Source: Paroedura picta
Lineage: Eukaryota > Chordata > Lepidosauria > Squamata > Gekkonidae
Direction: 5' to 3'
Length of the DNA: 64,000 bases
NCBI RefSeq assembly: GCF_049243985.1
Contig: NC_135382.1
Coordinates: forward strand, 21,494,990-21,558,989
Numbering within the stretch: position 1 is the stretch's first letter; each line of letters starts with the position of its first letter. Of this stretch, positions 11,105 through 22,329 are shown piece after piece. The translations under genes and the position numbers were made by a program. Under the pieces are notes generated by a model. The model had not been told where the DNA came from and made no database searches. It saw only the letters and a list, made by a program, of their open reading frames with translations.

Positions 11105-11304
11105 TCTGTTTATTTACTTTATGACTCACATTTCTCCTCACCGAGGCCCCAGAGTGGCTTACGACATTCTCCCTTTTTCTCCTCACTACAACCCTGCGAG
11201 GTAGAGATGAGGCAGAAAGTGTGCGAGGGGTCCGAGCTCATTTGGCAAGCTTCCAGGCAGGTTCGAACCTTGAAATCTACCAGATCCTAGTCCACCCCCT
11301 ACAC
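11105..11304 (-). mobile_element. tRNA-derived SINE, split by a hAT element
   Basis: CAGAGTGGCTTACGACATTC, ACAACCCTGCGAGGTAGAGA and CAGGTTCGAACCTTG give an inverted SINE body and B-box. The head continues at 11601-11616 after the hAT insertion. Confidence 0.65.
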
Positions 11305-11600
11305 CAGGGGTCCCCAAGAGGATACCCATGGGCACAATGGCACCCTTTCTTGGTCCCCACCCCAACCATTTTCAGAAAGTGGATGGTGCCTGGTGGGGAT
11401 GATGGGCCATTGGAGGGTTGATTAGCCACTCAGATTATTTTTTTAGGTATGACTTTGGCAGCCGCTGCCAGCCCATCACCAGCATCTTCACCATGTGACT
11501 GAAGAATAACTCCGCCTTCTGCAGCAGCCATTTTGTGGCTGCAGCCAACAGACTATGTCAGGATCCCAATGGTGGCCTGGAAAAGGCTGGGGACCCCTGG
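11305..11600. mobile_element. Non-autonomous hAT element inserted in a SINE
   Basis: The ends CAGGGGTCCCCAA and GGGGACCCCTGG are inverted. The flanks CCCTACAC and CATTACAC agree at six of eight positions and have central TA. The host SINE sequence resumes at 11601 (CATTACACCAAGCTG). Confidence 0.75.
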
Positions 11601-12241
11601 CATTACACCAAGCTGCTTTTGTGACAAAAGACATGGGTTCCTAGGGGACCAGCCAGAGCTCCCTTGGCCCTGGGTCCTGAACTCTACATTCTCTGACCAG
11701 GAGAAGTCCTGCAAGGCAGCAGCCCCATCCGTCTCTGAGCCATAGGTCAGGTCAGGAGGACGGCAGCCAGCTCTGGCTTTGTTCATATACCTATTTCAGA
11801 CGTTTAGCGTTTCCTTTTTCTGAATGACGCTCATGAATAAGTGGATGTACCCATGACAACAAACTGGAAACAGGCTTGGATGGAGTTATCCTTTGGGGGG
11901 GGGGGGGGAGAGAGAGAGAAAGAAGGAGGAGAATAATAGCTCAGAGCAGCAACACAATGGAAAGGCCTTTCAGGTGTGGGATGACAAAGCATCTGGGGCT
12001 CCAGCATAAAGGATAACCTTGCTGGATCTCTCTGCATAGGCCGCTCAACTTAAGTGCCTTTCCATTTGCCCTATAAATAAATCATTCCGCCTCACAGGAC
12101 TCTCATCCAATAAGAGCCCCGTCCTCCTACTGAGCCAGGTTTCGGGGGGGGGGGGGCGTTGGGGGGAGAGAAGCACAATTGATGGTTGTGGTGGGCAATT
12201 GTATGACAGATCCAGCAACTCCAGCTGAGGGATTTCTGCAG

Positions 12242-12512
12242 CCCAGAAGAAGAGTTGGTTTTTACACCCCTCTTTTCATTACCTGAAGGAGTCCCAAAGT
12301 GGCTTACAATCTCCTTCCTCTTCCCACAACAGACACCAGGTGAGATAGGTGACGCTGAGAGTGCACTGACAGAACTGCTCTGTGAGAACAGCTCTAACAA
12401 AATTGGGACTCCCCTCAAGGTCGCCCAGCTGGCTGCACGTGGAGAAGTGGGGAATCAAACCTGCCTCGCCAGACTAGAAGCTCTTCACCACCACACCAAG
12501 CTGGTTCTGAGC
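12242..12512 (-). mobile_element. tRNA-derived SINE with TTC-rich tail
   Basis: It runs from AAGAAGAGTTGGTTTTTACA to CCACCACACCAAGCTGGTTC in inverted orientation, same family as 10227-10506. Confidence 0.8.
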
Positions 12513-12524
12513 CTGGGACTTGCA

Positions 12525-12745
12525 GTCTGCATCTTCAGGAGGGACTCCAATCTTCAGGTGGGCTTTGAGGAGCCCCCAGAATTAGAACTCATCTCCCAGC
12601 AACAGAGATCAGTTTCCCTGGAGAAAATGGCAGCTTTGGAGGGTGGACGCCATAGCATTCTACTCCACTGAGGTTCCTCCCTGCCCGAAATCCTGCTCTA
12701 CCCCCAGAGTCTCCAGGTATTTCCTGACCCAGAGCTGGCAGCTCT
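12525..12745 (+). repeat. AGGGTTGCCA-ended repeat, copy B
   Basis: It shares AACAGAGATCAGTTTCCCTG, GAGAAAATGGCAGCTTTGGA and GAGTCTCCAGGTATTTCC with the family. The ends are decayed. Confidence 0.65.
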
Positions 12746-13654
12746 TCTCTTCAGGATTGGGAGGGAAGTAGGCCCACCTCCCTCCTTCATGTGACCCAAT
12801 TGTTTGTTTTTAAATAGTTCTCCTCCTTCCCTCTCCATTTTGCGCATCGGCAACAGCGAGAAGTCTTGTCATCTGCCTCTATCACATCCTATTTCTGCAT
12901 CCCTCCCTGCCCGCCTGGCTGAACAGAAAAACCTTCCCCCTTTTCTTTCCTTCAGGTAGGCTTCTTATTGCAGAGGGAGGATATAACCTAAATCTCTCAT
13001 TCTACCCTCCTTACAATGCATGCAAGTCTACTAGTTGCGAGTCGAGTTGGTGATAAGCAGGGTGACAGCTCACATAAACAAGGCCAGTCCTCTAACAGAC
13101 TCAGATGGCCCTCTTAGAATAAATGGGTGTTTCTGTACATAGCATTTCTGCTTGCTACCAATCCTATTTGGTGGGTAGGTAGTTTAACTATTGTGTTTGG
13201 ACAATGGCCCTGTCAGGTACAGATCTGTAAAATGCACTCTGGTTGCAAAACTAATGCTGAAACGTGACTTTTGATGCAATGATCAGTCAGAGGCTCTCCC
13301 CCATCCCAGATTCCTCAAGAACCTCAGCAAGGAAGGGGATCCAGTTTTTCAGATTTGGTCTGAACATTCAGGGCTGAAACCACTCTGGCCCCTGTGCCCA
13401 TTTCTGGGTCACATCAAATAAACAGAAGACTCGGCCTCCCAAACCTGAAGCTACAGTTTCATACTTAATCAACCAGTTTCTGAGTTGAGGGAAATTCAGA
13501 TGGATTTGTCTGCAAAAGTGGTAGCAAATCTGCCAATGTGCTCAAGATGACTCAGCTACCCATTGCCCAGAATAGATCTTCTAGATGGCACTTTGCAAAT
13601 GTGGAGGAGAAGGAGGGAGAAGAGAAAGAGGAAGAAGGATTTCCCCTCATTGCA

Positions 13655-13850
13655 TATTGAGGAGGGCCCATGCCTTGGTAGCAGAACATCTGTTTTACAT
13701 GCAGATGATCCATAAATCCAGTCCTTGGCATCTCTGGATAGATGGGAAAGACCTTTATCCAAGGCCCTGGAAAGCTGCTGCCAACCATTGACCTTCATAG
13801 GCCAAGAGTCTTGCTAGTTCGAAAGCAGCTTCCTGTGTGTGTGATCAACA
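13655..13850 (+). mobile_element. tRNA-derived SINE of the GGCAGCTTCATGTG family
   Basis: GGTAGCAGAACATCTGTTTT and ACATGCAGATGATCCATAAA form the head. GGGAAAGACCTTTATCC, AGCTGCTGCCAACCATTGAC and GCAGCTTCCTGTG follow. Related pieces lie at 43705-43835 and 57705-57900. Confidence 0.6.
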
Positions 13851-14456
13851 AATGGAAGACCACCTCTCCACTACTTCTTTCCCATGATGGACATTAATGA
13901 AGGCCTATTCACTCTTGTTTTCCAGTAATGAAGGAAGTTTTCCCTACCAATTCTCTTCCCTAATCATAGCACCATTCAACTGACATTGCAGAGCTGACAA
14001 CATGAAGGGCATGTGAAGAATGCCTACAGAAGACGCTTTCCTATTTACATGAGATGAAATACAATGATGCACAAGCCAATTACACGAGGCATGCATATAT
14101 ATCCTGTCTTACCCTTTGATCGTTGTTAAAATCTGAAGTCAACATTCCACGTTTCTAGCTTGCATTCTGTCATATCTCTGCGGCTTTTGTTAAAGTCATG
14201 AAAGAGCCTTACAGCGTTTATGAAAGAGGGAAGCTTGGGATGGACACCAACAATAGGTGTTTACAACACCTTACTACTACCGTCGCTGTTGCTTGGTTTT
14301 TAATCCTTCTAAAAATGGAGACACACAAAAATGCATACCTGTCTGATATGTTGCTGGATGAGGGTCCCACTGCCAAAGATTCAGCTGCCTCCTCTGCCTC
14401 TCTTCACCTCACTGCAATCACAGAATAACCCCTGTGTTTGGTTTCTATGATAAAAC

Positions 14457-14895
14457 TAGATTTAAAGCCCATTTCACATGGAAATGAAATGGGCGCTAGA
14501 TGGCCTGGGAGAAAGCCCACCCCCCACCCGAGGCTCTCTCGAGCCTTCTCCCAGCCGGCGGAGCAGCCTCGCCGAGTCTACAACGAGGTGAGGCCGCTCC
14601 GCCAGCTGGGAGAAGGTGGTGCGGCCCACCCCTCACCCGTGGCTGTCTGGAGCAGACAGGCAGATTCCCTGGGCGGGTGAAGCAGCCAATGGGCAGCCGC
14701 GCTTTGCGCGGCTCCCCATTGGCTGCTTGGGGCAGGATGGACACTTGGAGGGGCCAATCAGGAGCCACTTTGCGGCTCCTGATTGGCCCCTCCGAGTTTT
14801 TATCACAGACAGGGCTCGCCCTAACTCCTCCCACACAGCCCTTACTCCTTTATTCAGTCCACGGCGCTCCGCGCCACAGGGCTGTTTAAAGATAA
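14457..14895. repeat. GC-rich repeat with four consecutive hairpins
   Basis: It begins CTAGATTTAAAGCCCATTTC and ends near GCGCCACAGGGCTGTTTAAA. Inverted repeats are at 14467-14476/14485-14494 (10 of 10), 14544-14570/14590-14616 (25 of 27), 14680-14701/14707-14728 (21 of 22) and 14747-14766/14774-14793 (20 of 20). It shares its start and end words with 36430-36690, so it is an interspersed family. I do not recognise the family. Confidence 0.7.
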
Positions 14896-15114
14896 TTTCC
14901 CTAGCTGAACCAGCCTCCCACTCCCCATTTGTTATATTCCATTCTTCCCTCTCAGTAGTTAAAATGTTCACGAACATTCCATAGCTTCACGCTGGTCAGC
15001 CAATCTTAGCTAGACCCTCACTGACAAGTGGTGGATGACTCCCAGCAAATGAAAAACACCAGTGGTTGCATTGCTTGTGCATGGGTCTGCTGTGAGACGA
15101 TCATCTTGTCTATG

Positions 15115-15299
15115 GACTTCCAAGTTGTTGTATGGACATATAAGTGCCATCAAATCATCACTAGCTTATGGTGACCTCAGTGTGGGACTTTCAAGGCAAG
15201 TGAGAAGCAGGCATGGCTGGGCATTGCCTTCCTCTGCAAAGTTTTCCTTGATGGTCTCCCATCCAAGTTCTGACCCTGTTTAGCTTCTGGGATCTATAC
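15115..15299 (-). mobile_element. 5S-rRNA-derived SINE
   Basis: GATGGTCTCCCATCCAAGTT, CTGACCCTGTTTAGCTTCTG on the + strand are the reverse complement of the 5S-like head. The body has GCATTGCCTTCCTCTGCAAA. A truncated MITE cuts it at 15300. Confidence 0.75.
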
Positions 15300-15372
15300 C
15301 AGGGGTAGCCAAACTGCAGTTTTCCAGATGCTCATGGACTACAGTTCCCATGAGCCCCTGCCAGCTGGCCAC
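15300..15372 (+). mobile_element. Truncated half of the palindromic MITE
   Basis: Only the left arm remains (CAGGGGTAGCCAAACTGC through GAGCCCCTGCCAGC). It sits at ATCTATAC (15292-15299), inside a 5S-type SINE. The right arm is missing. Confidence 0.75.
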
Positions 15373-15539
15373 CACTGAGCTAGACCATGCCACCTTCCCC
15401 CTCTCAAGTTGCTAGAGGGGATTTTTAAGGAGCAGTTTCCTGACCCTCTTCTTTTGATTCTACACAAGTTGATCAGTAACAAGAACTTTGGTCTTACAAA
15501 GTACTCACTCACAAAGCCAATTGTCACCCAGTTTCTAAT

Positions 15540-16505
15540 CTGCTGTTATTGGGCAAGATGAGAGACTGGCTGTGGAAAAACCCAGGTCCTCCTGGGTGAC
15601 CCATCTGCTCTGGACCCTTTGCAGTTTGATCTCAGGCCAAGCTAGGGAATTAAGAGGGTCCTGGTGGCTTTAGTAAATAACCTCCACTTGGATGTAGATG
15701 CTTTACTCTTACTCAGTTTATCATCATAAACTGGGAATCATGCCATCTTGTTGAGAGGCTTGGAAACAGAAGTAGCCATCAAGGGACATGCTTTGGAGTG
15801 GTTTCAATAACTCCTCATGGCTCAAACTCAGAAGGTTGACGTTGGAGACCAGCTGTCATTAGTGTGGGATTTGTGCCACAGGGTTCCTCCTGTTTCAGAT
15901 CCCACATTAGAAGGTCTCTATATGAATTGCTCAGGAGAGATACTTCCTTCCTTTGTAGCTGGGTATCATCAATATGCTGATGGCACCCAGCTCTCCACTT
16001 CCTCATCCAAATCCCCTGGTAATGCAGTAGAAGACTTGAGCCCCTGCCTGCCTGCTGAGATTCATTAGCTATGAGTGAACACATTGGAACTGAATCCTCA
16101 GGTGACAATGCTGGTTGGAACAATTGAGGTCCTGAAAGACATTGTGCTTCCCACATTTCATGGGTTCCAGTTCACTCTGCCTAACTCTACTAAAAGCCAT
16201 GAGGTCATTCTGGATCCAACACTAGTGCTGGAGAAGCAAGTTAGTTCATCAGCAAGAACTCTCTACTAACCTGGGAAATAGCTGCCTGGATCCATGCCAT
16301 GGTGACCTTGCAACTAGACTACTGTAATGCACTTGACATGGGTCTGCCCTTGGTGTCAACTCACAAGTGCGGTTTGGTACAGTGGTATTAGTGGCTCGGT
16401 GGTGTATGTATATTACACTCATTCTGCAGTCACTTCATTGGCTACTTCTCAGTTACAAGGTTAAATCCAAGTTACTGGTTACCAGCATTAAAACCACATT
16501 GCAAC
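15540..16505 (+). pseudogene. L2-like LINE reverse transcriptase fragment
   Basis: Broken + strand frames give VPPVSDPTLEGLYMN, AGYHQYADGTQLS and LELNPQVTMLVG in order. These correspond to the VPQGS...LFNIYM, YADDTQLY and LNPDKTEVLLVG blocks of L2-type reverse transcriptases. Further on, a stretch like RLDYCNAL (ACTAGACTACTGTAATGC) is seen near 16312-16330. Upstream, AIKGHALEWF resembles VKGTALSWF. Stops interrupt the frame several times, so this is an old 5'- and 3'-truncated copy. Confidence 0.75.
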
Positions 16506-16511
16506 ATGGAC

Positions 16512-16790
16512 CCACCTTGGGGTAGTGGTTAAGAGTGTGAACTTATAATCTGGTGAGTTGGGTTTGATTCCACGCTCCCCCACATGCAGCCAGCTGGGTG
16601 ACCTTGGGCTCGCCACAGCCCTGATAAAGCTGTTCTAACCGAACAGTAATATCAGTGTTCTCTCAGCCTCACCTCCCACACTGGGTGTCTGTTATGGGAA
16701 GAGGAAGGGGAAGGCGATTGTAAGCCACTTTGAGACTCCTTTGGGTAGAGAAAAGCAGCAGATAAGAACCAATTCTTCTTCTGAAAACCA
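16512..16790 (+). mobile_element. tRNA-derived SINE with TTC-rich tail
   Basis: The head is GGGGTAGTGGTTAAGAGTG, the B-box GGGTTTGATTCC, the body CAGCCAGCTGGGTGACCTTG and the tail AACCAATTCTTCTTCTG. Confidence 0.85.
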
Positions 16791-17257
16791 CTACACCAAC
16801 CTGGCTCTCATTGTCTTCTTGAAAAACCCATTGTTTGCATAGTTGGGGATATATTGTCGCTGATACCTTTTTCTTGTGCATTGTTCTCCTGTCTTTGCAG
16901 TCAAGTACTGCTGCATTGTTTCGTATCTGATGCTGTCTGATTACACCGTTTGTATTGTGTGATTCACGGTGGGTCTCCGCAAGAAAAGTGGGCCTTAAAT
17001 AAATAAACAGATAGATAAATCTTTCCCAACAGTAATTTTGCCTTGGGAAATTATCATTATACATTATACATGGTTGAGATGTATAACTAACACACATTGG
17101 GTGTAGCAGTGTTGGTGTTTATTTATTTCTCAAAACACCCCTTGCGTGTCTCGGAGGATTCAAGCCAGCCAAAAAAAAGTACCCCCCAAACCTGGACTTC
17201 AGTAAAAAAAACTACAACCCAGAAGTCCCACAAGACCAACAAGCCAGTGACCCTAAA

Positions 17258-17485
17258 GAGCTGGAGTGGTGTGCTGATTAAGAGTGACAGACTCAAAGCT
17301 GGAGAATTGGGTTGATTTCCCCATTCTTCTACATGAAACCTACTAGGTAACCTTGGGCCAGGCACAGTTCCCTCAGAATGCTCTCTGCCCTACCTCCCTC
17401 ACAAGGGGCCTGTTGTGGGGAGAGGAAGGGAAGGTAACTGCAATCCACTTTGAGGCCCCTTAAGGTGAAGTAGGGTCTTCTTCTG
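17258..17485 (+). mobile_element. tRNA-derived SINE with TTC-rich tail
   Basis: The head is GAGCTGGAGTGGTGTGCTGA, the body ACCTTGGGCCAGGCACAG, and the tail GGGTCTTCTTCTG. It is more diverged than 16512-16790. Confidence 0.7.
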
Positions 17486-17819
17486 AAAACCTCTCCCAGT
17501 CCTGTACAATTCTCTACCAGCCTTCCCTGTCAGCAATTATCATAGAACCCAAGTTTTTAAAATTCCTGTTTATTTAAAATATATGTCTTTCCCTTGTGGG
17601 GTAGGCTAGACTGTGAGTGTGAGACTGGCCCAAAGTCATCCAGCTAGCTTCCACAGTAGGAGGGGATTTGTCTGTTGGAGTCCAGATCCCCACCATTGGT
17701 GTTTCCTGGTGTGTCCACTTCCTTCTTCCCCAAAGGATTTTTTTCTCCAAAGTTGAAGGCCAGGCCTAGATTTTCTCTACCACAGAGGAGCAGAAGGCAT
17801 TTCAGAAAGGCACAAATTG

Positions 17820-17820
<1 letters not shown>

Positions 17821-17850
<30 letters not shown>

Positions 17851-18510
17851 GAATTTATTTCCCGCCACTCCCTTGCGGCTCGTGGCGGGTTACAACAATA
17901 TAAACCCCATAAAATACATTAAAAACCAATTAACATGTCAATATTAATGACTACCTGGCAAGAGCGGCTAATCAACTACCCATTCCCCTTAGCAAGTGGA
18001 GAGGGGATACTGATGGTACTCATGTCTAATCCCAATCCTCAGGTCCCGGGGGGGCGTAGGTGTTAAGCCTGGTCTCAACCGTAAACCTGGCGGAAGAGCT
18101 CCGTCTTGCAGGCCCTGCGGAACGATGGAAGGTCCCGCAGGGCTCGCAGTTCTCCCGGGAGCTCATTCCACCAGGCAGGGGCCAGGACCGAGAAGGCCCT
18201 GGCCCTGGTCGAGGCCAGGCGTGCTTCCCTAGGGCCGGGGACGACCAATAGATTTTCTCCCGCAGAACGTAAAGCTCTCTGTGTTTGCCCTATTGGAAGC
18301 AGCTGCCTCCTCCTATGAGGTGTTGACCTCCAACTCTCTGACCCCAAAACCACCACAAGTTCAACAAGGAGGCCCTTCAGCTGGAGGGATGTGGCTGGGG
18401 CACAGGTTCTTAAAGGGTCATAGTCCTTCAGGTACGACAACATCAAGAAGCACTTAAGAACAAGCCCTTCATATTGGACCTGGAACCAACCAGGCAACCA
18501 GTTTCAGAGC
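17821..18510 (-). pseudogene. L2-type LINE 3' end with (ATT)n tail
   Basis: The minus strand frame ending at 18075 reads LLVVPGPREARLASTRARAF, then APAWWNELPGELRALRD and FRRACKTELFRQVYG. This is the C-terminus of an L2-type ORF2. Its 3' UTR and AACCCGCCACGAGCCGCAAG end lead into (AAT)n at 17821-17850. It is the best-preserved L2 piece here. Confidence 0.85.
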
Positions 18511-19696
18511 AGGCATATCCGTTGCCTGTAAAACTTTACAATATGGATATACAGGGCAAAAGAAGGCAGAACTAAAGAACTGAAACCATAGACCAAAAAA
18601 AATATATATGATGGGATATTTTTTTAAAAAGAAAAGAAATAGGGAACATGTGCTCATCCCTGCTCCTTCCCCAAAGGCTAGTTCACAACCCATATATGGG
18701 TTATTTCATGCTCAGTCAACTCTGTAGCAAAAGCATTTTCACTTTTGTGCGCGAGCCAAGACAGGTTTCAATTAAGGAGGAAGTCTTTTGATTGCTGTTT
18801 TTATATGGCTTTCAGCTACAGTGCATGACATAATCATCACTAAAGATAGGATCAATCTCAGGAAAATGATGGCTTGTGGGAGAGCGTGCAATTTAATGAG
18901 GATAACCTCTTTTTTTAAAAAAGGCATTTAAGCTGCCATGTCATTCCACTCAGCCATTCCGGGGTTCATTTTTTTCATTTGCTGAATAAACATACAGCAT
19001 CCTCTATGCACTTCTAAGCACCAATTCCATTAGCACATGAAGTGCAACAGGAAACACTTCACAGAAGAGGTGGGTGCTACTCCAGCCTGAGGGGTGCTGG
19101 GCAAAGACTGGGGGAGCCAACCTGCAGTAGCAAAATCAGTGGCAGACAGCATAGGATGCAGCATCAACAAAGAACAGAGGGGAACGTAGACCTTGGACAG
19201 CTCCTGGAGAGAAAATGTAATAGAGTAAACCAGACAATGGACTGCACCTAAAGGCTGCAGGAGTTGCTCCAACAAAGCCCCGAAAGGCTAATGCTAACAT
19301 TACAGAATACATGGGTGGGGTCTGGGGAAATGATACCAGTCAGATATGAGTTGTTTGTTCTCAATTTCCATTCATGTTTGATTCAAATCAGGCCCACAGC
19401 ACACATCAAAAAGAGGCTGCCTGATTCAGGAAGTCTTCAGTCTAGCTCCAGTTCATTTCTGAATGTGAACATCTTAACAAATTGGGATTTCCATGTAGAC
19501 AGAAGGTCAAATCATGATTAAAATGGTGGGTTCCTAGCCTGGTTTGTGGTGAAAAAGCAAACTCTTGTTACTTGAAGAGGGTGGCAGAGAAAAGTGCATG
19601 CGCCTGAAAATATACCAGGCCCCTGCTCCTCGCAAACTCTGGTTGTTTTACGATGTCTGAATAACACAGGGCTCTTGTTGGGTCCCATTCTTCTCA

Positions 19697-20170
19697 ATGT
19701 GCCATTGTGGTGTAGTGCACTGGTCCCCAACCTTTTTATCACCGGGGGCCGGTCAACACTTGACAATTCTACTGAAGCCCAGGGAGGGTAGTCTTTTGCT
19801 GAGGGACGTCGCCGCCTGAGCCCCTGCTCCGCTTGCTTTCCCACCAGCACCCCTGCCGCCAGCAACAGCTGCACAGTGCCATGCCAAGGGGGAGCCCCAG
19901 CCATGGCGGCCACTGGAGAACACCTAAGGTGAGCCAGCAGCAGAGTGGCAGGGCAGCCCCCGAGGCAGCAGCCGGGGAGGAGGACAGGGAGGAGCCGCAG
20001 CCCGGTACTGACTGATCCACAGACCAGTACTGGTTTCCGGACCGGGGGTTGGGGACCACTGGTGTAGTGGACAGAACACTAGACTCGGATCTGGGAGACC
20101 CAGGTTCAAATCCCCACACTGCCATGAAAACTTGTGGGTTACCCTAGGCCAGTCATACACTCTCAGCCAA

Positions 20171-20202
<32 letters not shown>

Positions 20203-20205
20203 AAA
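19697..20205 (+). mobile_element. tRNA-derived SINE interrupted by a hAT element, with (AAAG)n end
   Basis: The head GTGCCATTGTGGTGTAGTG resumes at 20070 with GACAGAACACTAGACTCGG and B-box CAGGTTCAAATCCCC. The 3' half is replaced by an AAAG microsatellite (about 20166-20203). Related heads are at 37990-38205, 43895-44045 and 62575-62795. Confidence 0.8.
19718..20061. mobile_element. Non-autonomous hAT element inserted into a SINE
   Basis: This 344-bp element has inverted ends CACTGGTCCCCAACC and GGTTGGGGACCACTG. The 8-bp duplication GTGTAGTG (19710-19717 and 20062-20069) is part of the A-box of the host SINE, so the SINE came first. The interior is GC-rich and non-coding. A shortened relative is at 35394-35504. 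Confidence 0.9.
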
Positions 20206-20970
20206 CCAAAGTCTGAAAGAGCCTCTCCACTGGCTCCTAATCTGGCACAGTCACTTCAGAAATGATCTTAATAAGGGTTTCAAGAAACCAGTAACACGTG
20301 GCTAGCGGTCCAACATTTCCCCCCCCCCCGTTGCTACAGTAACCCCAGGGTCCCACGGGAGAAAGGGAGACGGCAGAAGAAAATCATTCTTGAAAGCTTC
20401 GTCTATAAATGAGTCCCACCTTGGTAGCAGTGAAATGTTAAATATTAAATTTTATTTTACATTTTAAAATAAATGAGACTGTATTGCTTGAATATATAAA
20501 TTTGCTATTAAATCCGTGCAGAAAATAGAACTCTGGCGCTGTTATGAATGGTTATGAGAAAGTGGACAGAGAAATTCTTCTCCATCTCTTACAATAATAG
20601 ACTGGGGATCACAAATGGAATTGATTGGCAGTGGATTCGGGACAGAGAAAATGAAGTATTTCTTCAATCAACACAGGTTTCAGTTACTGCATTTGCTGCC
20701 ATCAAGGAGGGCGAGAGCCAGCCACTGGCTACAAGGGCTTTAAAGGGGAATTGATAACATTCATGGGTGATAAGACCACCAGCTACCAACAGCTGAATGC
20801 CCTTTGTGGTCAGAGACAGTCTCCCTCTGAGGGTCAGTTTGGAAAGCCACAGTCGTCCCCCCCCCATCTATGTTATGCACCCCAGCCTTTATTGGCTGCC
20901 AATGTGACTGGGAGGGGTGATTATCCAATAGTATTTGAGGTTAGTCACTATCCCCAGGCATATTCTAGTG

Positions 20971-21106
20971 CAGGGGTTGTCAAACTGTGGCCCTCCAGAT
21001 GTCCATGGACTACAATTCCCATGAGCCCCTGCCAGCGAATGCTGGCAGGGGCTCATGGGAACTGTAGTCCATGGACATCTGGAGGGCTGCAGTTTGATGA
21101 CCCCTG
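20971..21106. mobile_element. Palindromic hAT-type MITE, copy 6
   Basis: This 136-bp palindrome has a perfect duplication TTCTAGTG (20963-20970 and 21107-21114). The arms carry the CATGAGCCCC variant, with a few arm mismatches near the outer ends. Confidence 0.93.
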
Positions 21107-21391
21107 TTCTAGTGTATCTCAGGGCAGTCAAATGGCGCAGAAAGAGGGGTGCTGATTAATTTCGGTGGCTGAAATTAGTGTGTTTTGTAACTCTCACAGC
21201 TTATTTTCAGTCTAGGCTCTATACCAGGGATATGCATATGTCAGGCATGCACATAAATACATCTGTTTGTAAACAACAGCCATTTACTTTAAAAATAGAA
21301 TTGCTTGCGACGGTGGGGGGGGGAGAACACCCCGATTACAAATAAAGTTCATGCTTGTAGGGATATTTGCATAGCTCGGCTGGGTTTTGAT

Positions 21392-21416
21392 TCTCTCTCT
21401 CTCTCTCTCTCTCTCT
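21392..21416. repeat. (TC)n microsatellite
   Basis: An uninterrupted TC dinucleotide run of 25 bp. Confidence 0.95.
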
Positions 21417-21957
21417 GTAGCTCAGGTTGCAAAAGAAGAATCAGAAGCTATAAGTGGCTAAGCTTTGGAGACACCTCTTACTAATACACAGGTGACAAAG
21501 GACAATTTGGTGCAGCCATTAGTCTATGCACTCTACTTCCTCTAAAAACACGTACATACACTCACAACCTCAACAGGGACACATTCATTCCACAAAACAT
21601 GTAAACAGCTTTAAGGGTGATCAAGTTGACCCACCTCTGTTTTGTGCATAGGACAGCCTTCCCTGTGTCTTCCCAACTGTTCGACAAGGAATTCCCTACC
21701 CCATTTCTCTTGCCTTCAAAAAATTCAGAAGTGATAATAAGCGGGAGGGGGAAATTGCCTCTGTAGTGACTCTTTGGGGATGTTCTCTAGTCTCTATGGC
21801 CTTTCCCATGTATCAGGGAGAATTCCTAGAGCATCACTCAGGTGTGCTGTCATATCTTCCCTAAACCCCAGCCTCCCCAGGCACAGTCCCCCAAATCTCC
21901 TAGCATTTGCCTAAGCAGTTTTGGGAAATGCCTCCTCCCCATCTCATAAAAACTAAA

Positions 21958-22170
21958 ATCTGCCTTGAGTTGCAACCAACTCATGATGACCCTATGATGA
22001 CCTGCCTTGTGGGGGTTTCAAAGCAAGGGATGAGCAGGGACGGCTTGCCATTGTCTTCTTCTGCATAGCAACCTCAGTCTCCTTGCATGGTCTCCCATCC
22101 AAGTATGAATTCACTCCCAAACACTGTCGAGATCAGGTTAGGCTAGGCTATTGGGGCTACTGTCATCTTG
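21958..22170 (-). mobile_element. 5S-rRNA-derived SINE
   Basis: GCATGGTCTCCCATCCAAGT, GTCGAGATCAGGTTAGGCTA on the + strand are the inverted 5S-like head. The body has GGCTTGCCATTGTCTTCTTC and the tail CAACTCATGATGACC. Confidence 0.75.
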
Positions 22171-22329
22171 TTTCAAATAATCTCTCTGCTGAGCTATGTG
22201 TCAAGGTGAAATGTCCCGGGTCACTCTCAGCACCATCCTAAACAGAGATACACCCTTCCAAGTCAATTGAAGTCAATGGGCTTTGAAAGATATAACTCTT
22301 CTTAGGATTACACAGCTCAGGCTTGGTAC

